From Setophaga petechia (taxonomy: Eukaryota > Chordata > Aves > Passeriformes > Parulidae), in contig JANCRA010000006.1 of NCBI GenBank assembly GCA_024362935.1, forward strand, positions 35,519,924 through 35,583,923: 64,000 nt of DNA, given 5' to 3'. The notes beneath the pieces are model-generated. The model saw only the letters and a list, made by a program, of their open reading frames with translations, made no database searches and was not told the DNA's origin. The first letter of the stretch is position 1. The number at the start of each line of letters is the position of its first letter. Of this stretch, positions 33,931 through 47,284 are shown one piece after another. The translations under genes and the position numbers were made by a program.

Positions 33931-34795
33931 GGGAGCTTTTCCTGCAGCCCTGGAAAAGGCCTGCGGGGGCCCTTGGCCGAGGACGGGGATCAGCGCTCAT
34001 GGGAAAGAAGCAAAGGGCGCACGGTGAAGGCCGGGAGAGCAGAGCTGCCCCAGCGCGGCCCAGAGCGACCCTCACGTCCTCCTCCTCAACCTGCGCCCTC
34101 TGCGCTGCCCGTTGCGGCGCCGGCGGCTCCTCTCGCTGCGGCGCTCCAGGGCGTGCTGGGGGCCGGGCCCGTCGTCTTCGGGAAGCGCCGAAGCCTGGGA
34201 GGCGAGCGGCTGCTGCTGTGGCCGGCAGAGGGGAGCTGCGGCTGCGACCCTGGGCACGGCGAGCTGCCGCTATGGCCGGCTCCTGCCGCGGCTCCTGCCT
34301 CTGCTCCGGCCTCTGCTCCTGCCCTGTGCGCACAGACACGGCCGAGGGCTGCCCGGGGGCTCCCTGCCGGTCCGCAGCGGGCCCGGCCGGGCTGCTGCTC
34401 TCCGCGGCCTCTGCCCGCCGCTGCCGGCCCCGCCGCGCTCCCGCCTGCCTCTGCCACAGCCGGGCCCACACGGGAGGCAGCACATTGCGGCCGGCTCGGA
34501 AAAGCCCTGCCCGCAAAGCGCCCGCCACGGCCTCAGGGCACAGGCTGCCGGCGTCCTCGCAGCTGCGAGCCGGCCCGGGCCGCCTGCCCGCCTCGGCCAC
34601 AGCTCCCACCTGTGTCTCCATGGCCGCGGCTGCTCGGCACAGCGGGCTGGGCACAGCCAGGGCCAGCAGCAGCTCCTCACGGGCCCGGGCTCCGCGCGCT
34701 CCCAGCCCGCCCAACCCCGAATCCCAGCCCTGAGGGGCTCGGCGTCCCAATGCACCCCCTGGGGACAGCGGAGTCGGCCGCTGAGCTCAACCATG
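33931..34795. other. GC/CpG-rich island with long open frames on both strands
   Basis: Very GC-rich, with 279-293 open codons on plus and 314 on minus. Products are low-complexity A/R/P/G. The minus frame contains a more ordinary segment (CPEAVAGALRAGLFRAGRNVLP) that could be a real exon, but I recognise no family. A CpG-island promoter or GC-rich repeat is equally possible. Confidence 0.4.
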
Positions 34796-37700
34796 GTGAC
34801 ACCACCAAGTGACCAATGGAGAATTCACCGAATCCTCATCAGAGACAAGAGAAAACTTCCATGGTGCCTGACAGCCTGTAGCAACTGCCAATTACAGCTC
34901 ATTCCATCCGTGTAGGAAAAGAAACTTTTACATTAAAGCAGAAAAGAGTTATCTGAAAGGAGAGCATGAGCAAACAACAAAGTTATTTGGACTCATGCTT
35001 CTTGTGTGTGTTAGAAAGGCCAAGAAAATGCAATCCTTGCTCTTCTGACACAGCTCTCTCTGTTCATGGTGTGGGACAGCGAGTGCCGATGTTCAGGAGC
35101 TGATGCAAGGGACAGGGACGAGAATGCAGCAGGCACAGAGCCAAGCTGACACAGGGATGGTCTCTGGCAGTGGCACTGATGGAGGAGAGTTTGCAGGCAG
35201 GACAGAAAATGGCTCTTTTTTCACCTCTTCTTTCAGTACTGCTAAGAATGTACCTTGGAGCAAGCTGGGAACACCAGAGCATGGAGCCCTTTCCAGGCAG
35301 GGCTGCATCTGCTGAAGGGGCAGAGGGAGCCCAGCAGGGATCAGACACAAACCAGCAGGGCACTGAGGAGCCCCTCTGGTGGCAGTGAGCTGCCTCGGGC
35401 TCTGGTCACTGCTGGTGGCATTTTCTATTGAACCATCTCCAAGGACTTCTGCTGTACTCTGTATTTCTAAGTGTTTTCTCCCTTAGTTTTTGGGGTTTTG
35501 TTTGTTTGTTTATTATTTTTTTAATGTCTCCTGCATTTTTATTTCTCCAAATTTTCCTACCCTATCAACAGCAGCCCCTGTCCAGAACTGGCTCAAAAAT
35601 ATCAGCAAAGCATCTAGGAACAACAATGGGTGGAATACTGTGGCTCAGGAATTCGTATGCCAGAGCCCTGCCTGTGCCTTATGCTTTGTCAGCATGTCCT
35701 TTTCTTTGCAAAAACTAGAGAGCAGTGAAGGGTTTTTGCCTAAGAGCTCCTGAGAAACAGATGCTGTGCTGGGATTCTCATGAGTGTATCCGTGAAGTTC
35801 ATTGCTGGGGAACAGAAAGTAAGGCCAGGGTAGCAGAGCACCTGGGAGCTGGTCACTCCCTGCAAGGACTGGTGTATGATGTGGAAACACTATGTTCCAG
35901 GATGGGTGAGAAGGGTAAATGTGCTCAAAGTGCTGCAGGTGAGGTTTGGGTTCACTCAGAGGGCAGTCAGGCATGGAGAGCACTGGAGATCCAGCTGCAG
36001 TCCCCATCCATGTCCCTTTCAGTGCTGGCTTTAGGGTGTCTGCAGCCTGGATCCAGAGTGCCCTGGGGGGCTCCTGCGGCTGCCTTTGCACTCAGGGTGA
36101 GGATGCCCAGGAGCCACTGAGGCCGGCAGTGGGGACAAGGGCTGGGGCTTGCGGCCTGACAGGTGTGGCTCTAGGAGCTGTGACATGCCAGGGCACGGGT
36201 CACTGTCACTGCCCTCCGGAGTCCTGGCTAGCTCTGTGATGCTCCCGGGACAATGGCAAGAGTGGGGAACTGGCTAGGTTAGGGTTTTGCCTGAGCCAGA
36301 ACCTCTAGGCCAAATACCTAGCAATAGAGACCTCCAGAGGACCGAGTGAAGGAGGCAGAGGAGGCTCTTCTGTGGTGCAAAATGCAGCGAATTCATCAGG
36401 AGACGTGGGGGAAAGGTTCGCAGTACACAAATACCAAAGGCAACAGAAATTAAAAATACCCGTGGCACCCCCTGCACAGGTTTTTAAAATCTTTCAAAAC
36501 GGGGGGTGGACACCATTTAGTAACCAATAAGCGACTCTCGGGGTGTGGTTTTGAGGGCTACAACAAATCAGAACAAGGGGAGGAGAGAGGGTTGGGATAG
36601 GGATTGGATCTTAGGGTGAGGGACAGGGAACTTTCTGGAACAAAGGGTAGGGTTTGGGCTGATGGATGGGCGAAAGGGGCCGGGTTGTCTTGACAGACAG
36701 GGAAAAATCTGGTGAGGAGGGAGGGGATTCCATGAGGGACACTTGGATAGGAGGGCGTAACAGAGGGGTGAAACTGACTGCAATAGCTTGGGAAGCACTT
36801 TTAACATACCGCAAGACAACAGAGCATTTGACTCAGAAACTAACACACCACAACACAGAAATTCAGGCTTTCGGCAGCCGAGAGGTGGCAGTATGAGAAC
36901 GCGCAGGAGCTGGTGAAAGCCATCTCTGTCCAGGTTCTTGCTGTGTGAACGGTGCTGCGAGTTGTGGTGGCTGCGCTCCCCCTTTGCTGGGAGGATGATC
37001 TGTACCAGGGGAGAGCAGAAAGCTGCCATGGTGAGCAGAACATGCTCAGAGCATTACAGTTCAGAGAATGGCACTGCCCCTGAAGGGCAAAAAGTTTGAA
37101 AGCATATAATTCTGTGCAGAACCGTTGCACAAATTTTCTCTTCTAGAATGTGCACATTTTTGTCTACTGTAGATGAATACTCTGGGTTTTATAGAATACA
37201 CGGGTTTTTTTCTTAAGGTTTTTGGGAGAACTCTCAAGTTTATTTCTGTTTGCATTTTACATCCAGCATGTATACGGATTTTTTTTTTTCTTTTGTAAAT
37301 ACTTAGGGAAAAAATACCCAAGCATTTTTTAATCTTTTGGGATATTGTGATTAATATCCTTAGAAAGAAAACCTTGCTGAACAAGTGTGAAAACACAGAG
37401 AGAGGAAAAATAGCATAAAAGCCTTTTAGAACAGGGCCTGTAATAAGGGCTGCAGAACTGAGTAATTCCTCCAAGGGCAGAATTAACAAAGTATATTACC
37501 AAGAATACCTGCCAAGATACTTCCTTAAATCAAGGGAAATGTGACCTGCAGCCATACAAAGCACAGTCAAAGCAAATGAAAACCTTTGGAAAAGAGGAAA
37601 TTTTGCCAGTGACATTAGTCTGTCTGGATAACTGAGGGATGCCCATCAACCTTGCACTACATTCCTCAATATTTGCAATGTCTTTTCTCCCAATTTCTGT

Positions 37701-39360
37701 GAAGTGAATAAGTTGCAGTTGTTTACCATTAACTTAAGCTCTTAGGACAATTACCAAGCGCCATGTACGGTTTTTTGTAGCTGAGCAGGACTTGAGTTAC
37801 CCAAATCTTCTACAAAGTAGAAGGGAACTACAGAGATACTTGTGCTAATGTTAATGAAGGGTTTCATGAAAGCAGGTGAATGAGAGCATTGCATCGTAAA
37901 ACTTCCACATTCAAGAAAACAGGAGTCCACTTAGAATGAAACATATAAGATTAGCATAACATCAGAACAGAATAAAATGAAATTAGTAGACAGGAAGTGA
38001 TGCATCAGAAATTGGGTGTATCATTTCTGATACATCTGCATGCATTTGCAAGCTAAAACAGAAAAAGAAGGGCAGAAATTTTAAAATTGCACTGTGCAGA
38101 AGAGACACACGGACCACCAGTGTGAACACAGCTGAGAGATTCAGCATGGAGATGGATTAGAGTGGAATCCATTCACTGAAGGTTTCTGGTGCACATGAGT
38201 GCAAAGACTGAAGAAAAAAGGAAAAAAGTTTAATTTCTGAAAGCTATTTCGATTCCTGGAAGCATTGTCTAGAGATCTCAAAATCTAAAGCCTCAGAGAA
38301 TCTGAACTTAAAACATCCCTAAATGGATTGGTAAGGTATGATGTGCACATCTCTGCTGTTTTCAGAGTCAATGAAATTGACAATGAGTGTCCAGAAATTA
38401 GGAATGCCCACCCAGATTTTATCTCCATTACTTTAAGAACACCTTAATAAGGCACTTTAGGAACTGAACACTGATATTCTCACCCTGCTGTATTTACTTT
38501 ACATTTGAATACAGGCTGGTAGAAGGAGAGATCTGGCTTTAATTTCTCCCCAAAATACCTGTTGCACTTTCAGGTTAGGAGTAGATGTAAAATTCAGCTA
38601 ATCACTTTCTCTATCCATGAATATTCTACTAGTGAACTGACATACAGAACATCCTTTTTCTCTTTTGTACCTTCCTAAATGGTGCCCAATGAACAGGACA
38701 CTTGCATAAATCTCACAGAAAAGCACCAAAATTGCTTAAATTAACACTCAATTTCATGATGAAAGCTTCTTAGAAAAGGCTTGACAGGATCACTGAACAA
38801 ACTGAAACTTGGAAGAGAAACATGCATTTTAGCACTGATCAGGGGGAAAGAAAAAGAAATGCTGTAAAAATTCCAAGCTGAAGATAAGGAGAAAGACAGG
38901 CAGCACAGGAAGAACAAGGCCCTGTCAGATGACCTGTGGAAGGTAACTTTGTGTCCCAGCACTGTTAGAGGACGTTCCCTGTCATTGGTGCAAGCAGCTG
39001 AGACATAAATACTGCTTGATTTGGGGGCCACAGTCTTGGTAAGTGCAGAGGTGGTTCAATAACATGACATGAGGGAGTTCCCTCAGAGCAACTGGGATGC
39101 CAGGAAGAACTGAACAGCTCACCACAGCCTGGCCTGCTCAGCTGCTTTTCCTTCTGACCCTCCTGAGGAGGCTCTAAGGTTTCCTCTTCCCTGATGGAAG
39201 TGCAGCTGCTGCCAAGGGAAACGTCCCCATAGTCACTCAGTGTTCCGTTTGCTGGCCAGATGTCCCATCTGCTGTCCCTGTCCAGGAGAGCTGCTCTGCA
39301 CGGCAGGAGGAGACCGAGCGAGAGCCTGGGAACAGCGGCGGCTGCAATCGCTCCTAAACT
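34796..39360. other. Non-coding, nothing recognised
   Basis: Becomes AT-rich after about 37,000. Open frames are short and none shows a domain. Confidence 0.45.
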
Positions 39361-39744
39361 AGTGGTGCTTATGGATATGCAGACTTAGATTTGGATAGTT
39401 GCAAGTATAGGGATATTTACATATCCCTATATTTGTATAGAGATATTATGTATGTATATTGTTATATGGATGCATGTATATTCATCTGTTTACATACTTG
39501 TACAGCTCTGTAGCTGTGCATTTATATTGCTGGGGTTGTATGGATTTTTTTATTGGTCCATTGATATTTGTGTATTTATAGACAGGTTTGTTATGTTTGT
39601 ATTATATTGTCATGCAATATGTAATGCATGTTTACATTCCTATATTGTATTGCCTATATATGTATTTACTTCTATTTAATTACGTATGGAGTTGTATAGT
39701 TCTAAAATTCTATTTATTTAGTTCTGGACCTGAGATTCTTTAGA

Positions 39745-40107
39745 GATGGATATTGATGTTTCTGTATTTGTGTTTGGGCTGTATGGTTGTAGTAATATGT
39801 AATAAATTTAATTGTTGAACTTCCTTTCAGTAACTTCAGTATTTGTGTACAGTGAGTTGTTGCAGAAGGTTGCAATAAAGTAAATTTTTTTTCACTGAAA
39901 TTGATATCTGTATATATTTACATAGCACAATTCTCACAATAAATTAGATTTTAATCATAACTTGATATTTCTGTGTTTCTATATTGGTAGCACAGGTGTT
40001 GCAATTTAAAATAAATTTCATTTTTAAACATAAGTTAAAGTTTGTGTATTTGTACATTAGTAGTGCGGGTATAACTATCTGCAATAAATGCAGTGTTTCA
40101 ACTGAAG
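39745..40107. repeat. Degenerate AT-rich tandem repeat, unit about 60-85 bp
   Basis: Four to five diverged units, each opening with a TATTTSTGTRTTT-like phrase, then a GTAGYRYGGGT/GCACAGGTGTT segment and a GCAATAAA/ACAATAAA segment. The preceding 39,360-39,740 is simple TATATTTGTAT-rich DNA. Confidence 0.6.
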
Positions 40108-40789
40108 TAAGTGTAGATTTGCGCTACCCAAAGCCATGGGCAGATGTAAATGCTGGAGGATTTTGGCCATGCAAATCTCCAGCCATGCCCAGCACATGCC
40201 CCACCTGCACTCAGGCTGGGCAGGGGAAGTGTAGATTTGGGCTGGCAGCAGAGCCCCACGTTGGCTCAGGACTCGCTGCAGAGGCTGCTGGGAAAACTTC
40301 TGGACTCCACTGAGTGCAGAATCCAAGCAGGAGCCACCCAGGGAGGACAAATCCGCCCCCCATCCCACGGGCAGCTCTTTAGGAAGTGCTCCAAGTGTCC
40401 CTCTGAAGCTCATCCCAGAGACCAGAAGCCAGCAGGGATCCTGAGCCAGCTCCGCTACCTTTGGCAGCACTTTGGCAAATGAGCTGCAGCAAGGGGAGGC
40501 AGCAGTGACTGTGACTCTGCAGGCTGGGGATGAAGGAAGGGTCATGGACACAAGTGCTGAGATGCCCCAAAATCCAGAAAGAGGCTGGAGAGCTGGGAAT
40601 CAACTTGGCATTTCAGTGCCAAGCTCTCACAGGCACTGAAATGATGGAATCCCTTGTGTGAAGTTCCCTGGAAGAACTGACAGGGAGTTTCTGCTAGGAT
40701 CAGCAGTAGCAGAAAGCAAAAATGTACAAACACAGGAGATCATCTAATATCCCCCACATGCAATGGCTTCAAAAATGGTGTCATATATT

Positions 40790-40862
40790 CATTATATCAT
40801 ATCATATCATATATCATATCATATTATGTCATATCATATCATATCAATAACATATATAATAT
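40790..40862. repeat. (ATATC)n microsatellite
   Basis: Imperfect tandem CATAT/ATCAT pentamers over about 70 bp. Confidence 0.85.
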
Positions 40863-42045
40863 GTATTATGCATGAAATTTACTGCACATGTATTTTTGGA
40901 CAATTTTACTTTTTGGTATATATTTTCATTTAAGATATATATTTGAAATAGTCTTCCAGCTTGGGAGAGTGAAGATGTACAGCAGTGCAAAACCATCTGC
41001 CCACACAGCAGTCAGACCCCGGGCATGTGCATGCACACCCACCCACTGTGCTCGCTCTTCTCAGCATCTCGGGGCTGCTGTTTGCACAGAATTGGGATGA
41101 GTTTAACTCAACAGAGCCACGAGTGGGGTGTCCAGCTTGTCATGAACACTCATGTGGCAAGGCACAACACAGAGCTGTCAAATCACATTATCACAGGTTG
41201 TTTCATTCCTGCTGGGCACTGCGGAACTCCTAAAAGCACCAAAACCACAGAAAACAGGGTGGAAAAAATTGGCATCATACTACTGCTGGTATCCTCCTGG
41301 AGGAAAATCTCTTAGGTTTCTTAAGGTTGTAGCTTTTCAAAAACTAGGAAAACTGCTCAGCACTGGTGGCCCAATTGTGAATGGTTTTCTTGACTTGGCA
41401 AAGCTGGGATGTTAACAATGGACTCTGTCCTTGGTTCAAATCACCTGCCCTCACCTGCAGACAAAAGCACCACCACCAGCAGCTGAAGCTACATCAGTCA
41501 ATTTTCTCAAAAATTTGTGTTAAATTTGGGAGAGGAAAGGGAAACACGTCAGACACTGTGGATTAATGGCAAGACTCTGAGGAATAGCTCCAAAGCCAAG
41601 GGCAGCAGCTTCTCTCTGGGGCACTCCTTGTGCTCCAAGGCAGCTGGGCTGCCCTGGCTGCCCAGGACCCTGCGCCCCGTGGGCTCTGCAGAGCTGCACA
41701 CGGGGAGGCGGCTTGGGGCACCTCAGCCCCTGGGCAGGAGCAGCTTCTTGCTCTGCAGGGCTGCCTGTGGGCAAAAGCAGGGTGCTGGCCTTCTGCTCTT
41801 GGCCCTAGCCTGGCCTTGCAGGGCTAAACCTGTTCCCTGTCTCAAATGTGCTTAAGACAGACTTGTTTGTTTCCAGCTCTGCACAGGTGTGATTTGCACC
41901 ACAAAATACCGAAGGGCTAAGGCCTGAACAACAGACCCTGACTGAAGCCTCAACAACAGGACCTGAGCCAAAGCTGCCCTCTCGATGACCTTCCCAACCC
42001 AATGTTCTAAGTATCTGCGCCTTAACCAAGTGTTACTATCAAAAG
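40863..42045. other. No gene recognised
   Basis: Short open frames only; no domain or named repeat. Confidence 0.4.
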
Positions 42046-42050
42046 GATTG

Positions 42051-43421
42051 TGTCGTGGTTTGACCGGAAGTGGAACATCTGGGATGTGTTGTTTTGTGTT
42101 TTGGTGGCCAGTGGCTGTCCGGATTTTAAGATGGGCATCTGTTCTAGCCAGTGAAGTATTTGGATACGCCTCTGAGACCACAAAAACAAAAAAATCCAAG
42201 GGGTTAAAAGAGCAGGGAGTTTCCTCCCTCGGCCCTTTCGAATTTCCGGCGGGACAGAGCTGCTTCTCCCCCGGCTCAGCTTCGGCTGAGCTGGGGGAGG
42301 GGAGAAGCCACGCGGCCCATTTTATCGGTAGGCCGGACCCAGGTGGAAGGGTGGGGGGCCCCGAAAGACCTGTTTACCCCCATTTTGCCCCCCATCATCT
42401 TTTTGGAGACGGAGAGAAACGGAGGCTGCTGTGCCTGCCGGACTGAGTTACCTTGAAACCTGATATCATGTCCCGGCGGCAGGCAGCACGGCTGAGAAGG
42501 AGGAAAAAGGGGGGGGGGGAAGGAGGCAGTGAACAGCCCGGCCTCTCAGGAGAACTTTTAACCCTTTTGTGGACAATGAAAACTTTACAAGAACATCTCC
42601 TTTTCCTAGAGAAGGATAAGAGTGGAGGATAAAGGAAGAAATAGACCAGTGAGAGGCCTGGCAAAGAGAGAGATGTTGAAGGAATGGAGGAAAGATTGGA
42701 GTGGGTTTTTTCCTGAACGCTTTTCTCGTTGTAAAAAAAGGAACTGACTCCTGGTGATACAGAGACTGCATTTCAGGGGGGAAAGCGAAGACTCAGAGCT
42801 AAGAGAGTTCAGTTTTTGGATTTTGGAGGCCCCCCGGCCCCAGGGGGTTAATAAATATGGGGGGGACAAGAGGTCCCAAGGGATGAGAGATGAGACTGTG
42901 CTCTGCTTGGAATGAGACGAGGCATCCTTAAAAGATCCAAAGATCTACCCTGAAGCATACCTCTGTCCCATGCAAGGGATGGTGAGAGCATCTCTTTGCA
43001 TGGAAGGAAGGAAGGAATCACATGATAGCAGCGAAAGACTTTTTCCCGTGCGGCTGCTGAGTGTGAAAAAGGTTCCTGGTACGGGAAAGGGACTCCGTCT
43101 ACTTCTTGATGAGCTGAGGATTCGATTGTCTAAAGGGTGGTGTCAGACCGAGATGGATATTTGTGGGAAATGTAAATGTATTGGAAATTTGGTGGGAGGA
43201 GGAAGTGGTGGAGTGTTTCTGTATAGTTTTCATTTTCCTTGTGTTTATTTTCTTTTCTTTATGGTTTAGTTTTTGTAGTTTTAATTAATAAAGTTTTTTT
43301 TCTCTTTTTTCCCTAAGTAGGAGCCTGTTTTGCTTATTCCTGGGTACCATCTCACAGTAGATGCCAGGGAGAGGGAATTCTCATGGGGGCACTGGCATTG
43401 TGTCCGTGTCAAACCATGACA
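42051..43421 (+). repeat. Solo LTR, 1,371 bp, with 5-bp target duplication
   Basis: Ends are near-perfect inverted repeats (TGTCGTGGTTTGAC at the start, GTCAAACCATGACA at the end). The direct repeat gattg flanks both sides (42,046-42,050 and 43,422-43,426). AATAAA lies at about 43,286 before a T-rich run. Long LTRs with 5-bp duplications fit an ERVL-type element; the family is inferred. Confidence 0.85.
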
Positions 43422-43426
43422 GATTG

Positions 43427-46311
43427 TTGCATCCATTCACTGGGGAAACACATCTTCACCTTTCTGCATGAGGAAAATGGACAAGGCCACACCTGGCCTT
43501 GGTTCCTACTTGAGCCCTGGGCAGGCTTGGGGAGAAAACCAAGAGGAGAATGAACCCAGCTGTCCCCCCAGCAGAAGCTCTGGCACATTGCTCATCCAGC
43601 ACTGTCAGAGCCGGGCTACTCTCACAGCGCACTTGGAAGCCTCGTGGCCGCCAAAGGCGGAGGCACCGCAGGATTTCCCGGTTCCCGGCCGTGGCTCTGC
43701 AGGGCTTGGCTGGGACAGCTTCCCCCAGCTGATGTGCAGCTCTGGATGAACGGGAAAGCATTGGGGTACCTGGTGATGTATCTTCCTTAATCACCAGAGG
43801 CATCCTTTGTAATAATGCTGAGGTGCAGCGCTTAGCTTATCCTTTCCTGACTCTTTTTTGCACTTTTGCATTACAGTAAATCACACTGTTCCTTCAGCTG
43901 GTGTCTGTGTCTGCATCTCTGACCCTCCCCACCATCAAACAAACACACAGCCAGTTTAGCACGAGACCTGCCTCTCTGCCAGCCCATCTCTTGGCAAACA
44001 GCCCTGATGGCCATCTCTACCAATGAAATTCCCACTTTGCAACTTCCTTTTCTGCAGGCAGGTGAGAAAAGGAGCCACTCCCAGTTCTGGACACCTCCAG
44101 AAACCAGCTGCTTTCAGCAGTCACAACCCTGAAATATCAACCTCCTTCCTTAACCTGCTACAGGGAGCTCCCACCAAAAGGCCTTTTGTCCAAGGATACC
44201 CACAGAAGAGCTTGAGAAGGGAGAAGTTTGAAACACAACTGCTTCAGAGTTGAAACCTGCCTTTATCAAATGAGCACACACCAACCTGTCCCAAAGGGAA
44301 AGCAGGCAGGAAAGAGAAGCTCCTCTCACACAACAGCAAACTCTGTGCTTCCTTCTGTTCAGCTGGAGAGTGGAGGCCATCGGCTACACCTCACTTTGGG
44401 AAGGAGCCCTGGGAAATTGCCTGATCTGGGAGGGCAGCAAAAGGAATTCCCCAAAAAGTAGGAAAAGATTCTCTGGAAGGAATAGATGATGACAACACTT
44501 CTGCAGAAAAGCAAAAAACAAAGAATAATTGAAGCATTTCAAGAAGTACCCAGACTGAAATTGGTTTGCCAACACGACAACTCCAAAGTCTCTGTGGTGT
44601 GTCAGGAAGCTCAGGAATGAACCTGCAAGGCTTGGATAAACATCATTGGTGTCTGTCCCACAGAGCACAAGCAACTCCCTAACAAGACTTCAAGACTAAG
44701 GACAAAGCTTCTCCCTTCAGCTCTCCACAGCAGCTCTAGGGAGTCTCTCTCCACTGCAAGATCTCCTTTGTCAGTCTACAGTGACAAGAGTTGGCTGCAG
44801 GAGGCATTTGCATTGGCACTCTCCCCAGATGGGGGGAAGAAAAAGAAGAGATGATTCCTGAGGAAAGAAAAAGGCAGCGCTGTTTGGGAAGACACCAGCG
44901 TGAGTGTGCTACAACTCTAGGCCAGAAATCCCTTGGAGAAAGCAACATCCTTCCATGGGGCAGCAGTTTAGCTTTGATATCAATGCTGACAAAATTGCTT
45001 CCCATTCCTTCTGCCGTAGCTGACTCTGAATCATGAGAAATGGGCTAACTCTGCCAAAGACAGGCAGACATGGTGAGATAAAACCAGCTAGTCTGGTGAA
45101 AAGGAGTCCCAATGAAAGTTTTCTAACTCCCCCTTTTCATCCTTTCCACAGCCAAGCCAGAGCAATGTCCTTCCTCTCTGTCAGCGATGGTTACCCAGGC
45201 ACGGGATGCAGCGTGGGGACAGAGCCTGTCACTGCTTCCAGTGCCCTGCCCTGCTCATCCCAGCCTGCCTTGCCCTTCCCTGTCCTGCCAGAACCTGCTG
45301 TGCTGTGCCGTGCCGAGCAGAGCCCGGCCAGCGGTCACGCATTTCGGGAATGATCCTCGCCTGTGCTGCCCACTGGCGTAATGAACATACCACTGCCTAA
45401 TTTTGACTAGTTAGAGAGTCTTTGTGCGTGATTTTCAGTTTTAACAATTCAGGGAGCTTTTGTTTTCCCTGACAGTACAGTTGCTTCCAAGGGAAACACA
45501 GCCAAAGACCAATAGTGACCCAGCCTTCCCTATGCTTACCTTTTCCTTCCCTCACTGCGACACAGGGCTGTCATACCAGGACCTCAGTGCTGCCTCACCT
45601 GAGGATTTAGAGCTGCCTCCAGGCCTTCCAGGCTAAGTACAGGTGCTCAGGACTCTAAAGTTTTCCTAGCTTCTTGGGAGAAGGTGTTTGCTTCATCTGG
45701 ACTTCTTGGGGTTTCATTGGAGGAGCCAGGCACAGGCAAATTTCATCTCCACTGTAAGCTCTTCATTCTGCTTGTTCCCATGAAGCTTAAATGCCAACCT
45801 GAGCTCACTGTTCCTCTGGTTCCCATAGATCATCACAGACCTTCCATGGCCTCTCCAGAGAGGAGCAGCTGCACATCTTCAGAGCAGCAGTTGCCAGCCC
45901 GCATCCCATCAGGGAGGGAAAGAGTTTCTACCCTTGCTTTCCAAGCAGGTCCTGGTTCATGGCCCTTTAAAGTGTTTTCCTGCAGAGCTCTGTCATGGGT
46001 AGATCTCAAGTGAGAATCAGGTAGAAAGGATCAAGTCGCCTAGGAAGGGGAACCTTGAAAACAGAAAGATTTTCTGCCTGCATTTCCTGTCCTTGCTGCA
46101 GATTTGGAGGGTGTTCTGGGCATTTTGCAGACAGCCTCTCTGTAGGGGTACAAGGGCAAGGTGAAAGATAATGCCTAACAAGTGGTCAGTGTGAGGTGCA
46201 CTCTCCTCTTTCTTTGAATGAAGCCAGACTAGGACTCTGACAGGATACTGCAGATGTTTAAGACTGTCTGCCCTGCAAACCAAGCCGTGCCATTGGACGC
46301 TGGCAGGGGGC
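43427..46311. other. No gene recognised
   Basis: Host-like sequence with scattered short open frames and no identifiable repeat. Confidence 0.4.
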
Positions 46312-46863
46312 TGTGTACAAATCACGAGCGGGCCGGGGCTGCTGTGGAACGCGCCTCGAGCTGTTTTATTTTTCAGCATCAGTCTCATTACATGGTTATG
46401 ACAATGGGAAGATGCCAGCAGCTCACATCCCTGGCAGCAGACCAAGAACTTAATGTTACAACTTACTTTATAAGTCTTTTGACCAATCACACAACGCAAA
46501 AGCACATTGACAGTAGTTCTATCAAACCACTATAAGCACAGGTACCTTTGGTTAAAACAATGCTTGCTTATTTCAAATACAATACCGACTTGTAAGCCTT
46601 AAAACACAATGCACAGACCTCCATTATTAAGCTTCAACCTTCCCCATATCTTGCTAGATAAACTTTTCTGTAGCTTAGAGTTATTCTAGACAAGTGTTAA
46701 TACACAGACCATTTTTCTATTTGTCCTTGCTTTTCTACAGTTTAAATAATTTTTCTGCTGACCTATCTCATGGCTGCTGCTTAGCTCTAATCACAGTCCT
46801 ACTGTATCTGAGACCTGCCTTTTGCAGCTTTCCCAAAACCCTCTAATTTTGTGGATTCCTACA
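46312..46863 (-). repeat. ERV-F 3' LTR (about 550 bp)
   Basis: The minus strand starts TGTAGGAATCC. It shares with the ERV-E LTR the segments CATCAGTCTC, AATGTTACA, CCAATCACA, TAATTTTTCTGCTG and AAAACCCTCT (given as plus-strand reads), in the same order. An AATAAAAC poly(A) signal lies near 46,365. The downstream end is set at tgtgtac, 46,312, and is approximate. Confidence 0.6.
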
Positions 46864-47284
46864 GAGGACTCATAGTCAGAGCCTCTGGAGAAGAGTGGAG
46901 GGCAGGGCTCAGGCAGGTTTTGCCAGTGCAGGGTTTGAACTAAAGGCACCAGGAAGCACCAAAACTGCAGACAGGAACTCAACCCTTCTCATCTCCCTCA
47001 CTGTCAGAGGCAGGCTCAGAGCAGCCATCTCAAACCTCTCTAAACCAGTGGGGGCTCTGTCCTTACCAAGCTCCTCGGGCTCCTGGGAATTGTTCCCACA
47101 GCTCTCGGTGCCAGGCAAAGCTCCCTCTGCTGCAGCTCTGTCCACAGGCTCCCTTCCTAAAGACTCAGGGACAACATTAATATTCCCCTTGAAAGAGAAA
47201 CAGAAAGGAAGAAATCCTTCTCACCACTTACACAAAACACCTGGTCCAACAACTCCATGGCTCACACACTTAATCCCGTATTCC

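Noticed and set aside
33806..34812. Long frames on both strands as host genes
   Set aside because: Openness is explained by very high GC; no splice pattern or domain supports a call, so it is listed only as an island.
36480..36560. Possible retroviral primer site (minus strand TGGTGTCCACCCCC)
   Set aside because: No LTR-like ends, poly(A) signal or gag frame on either side.
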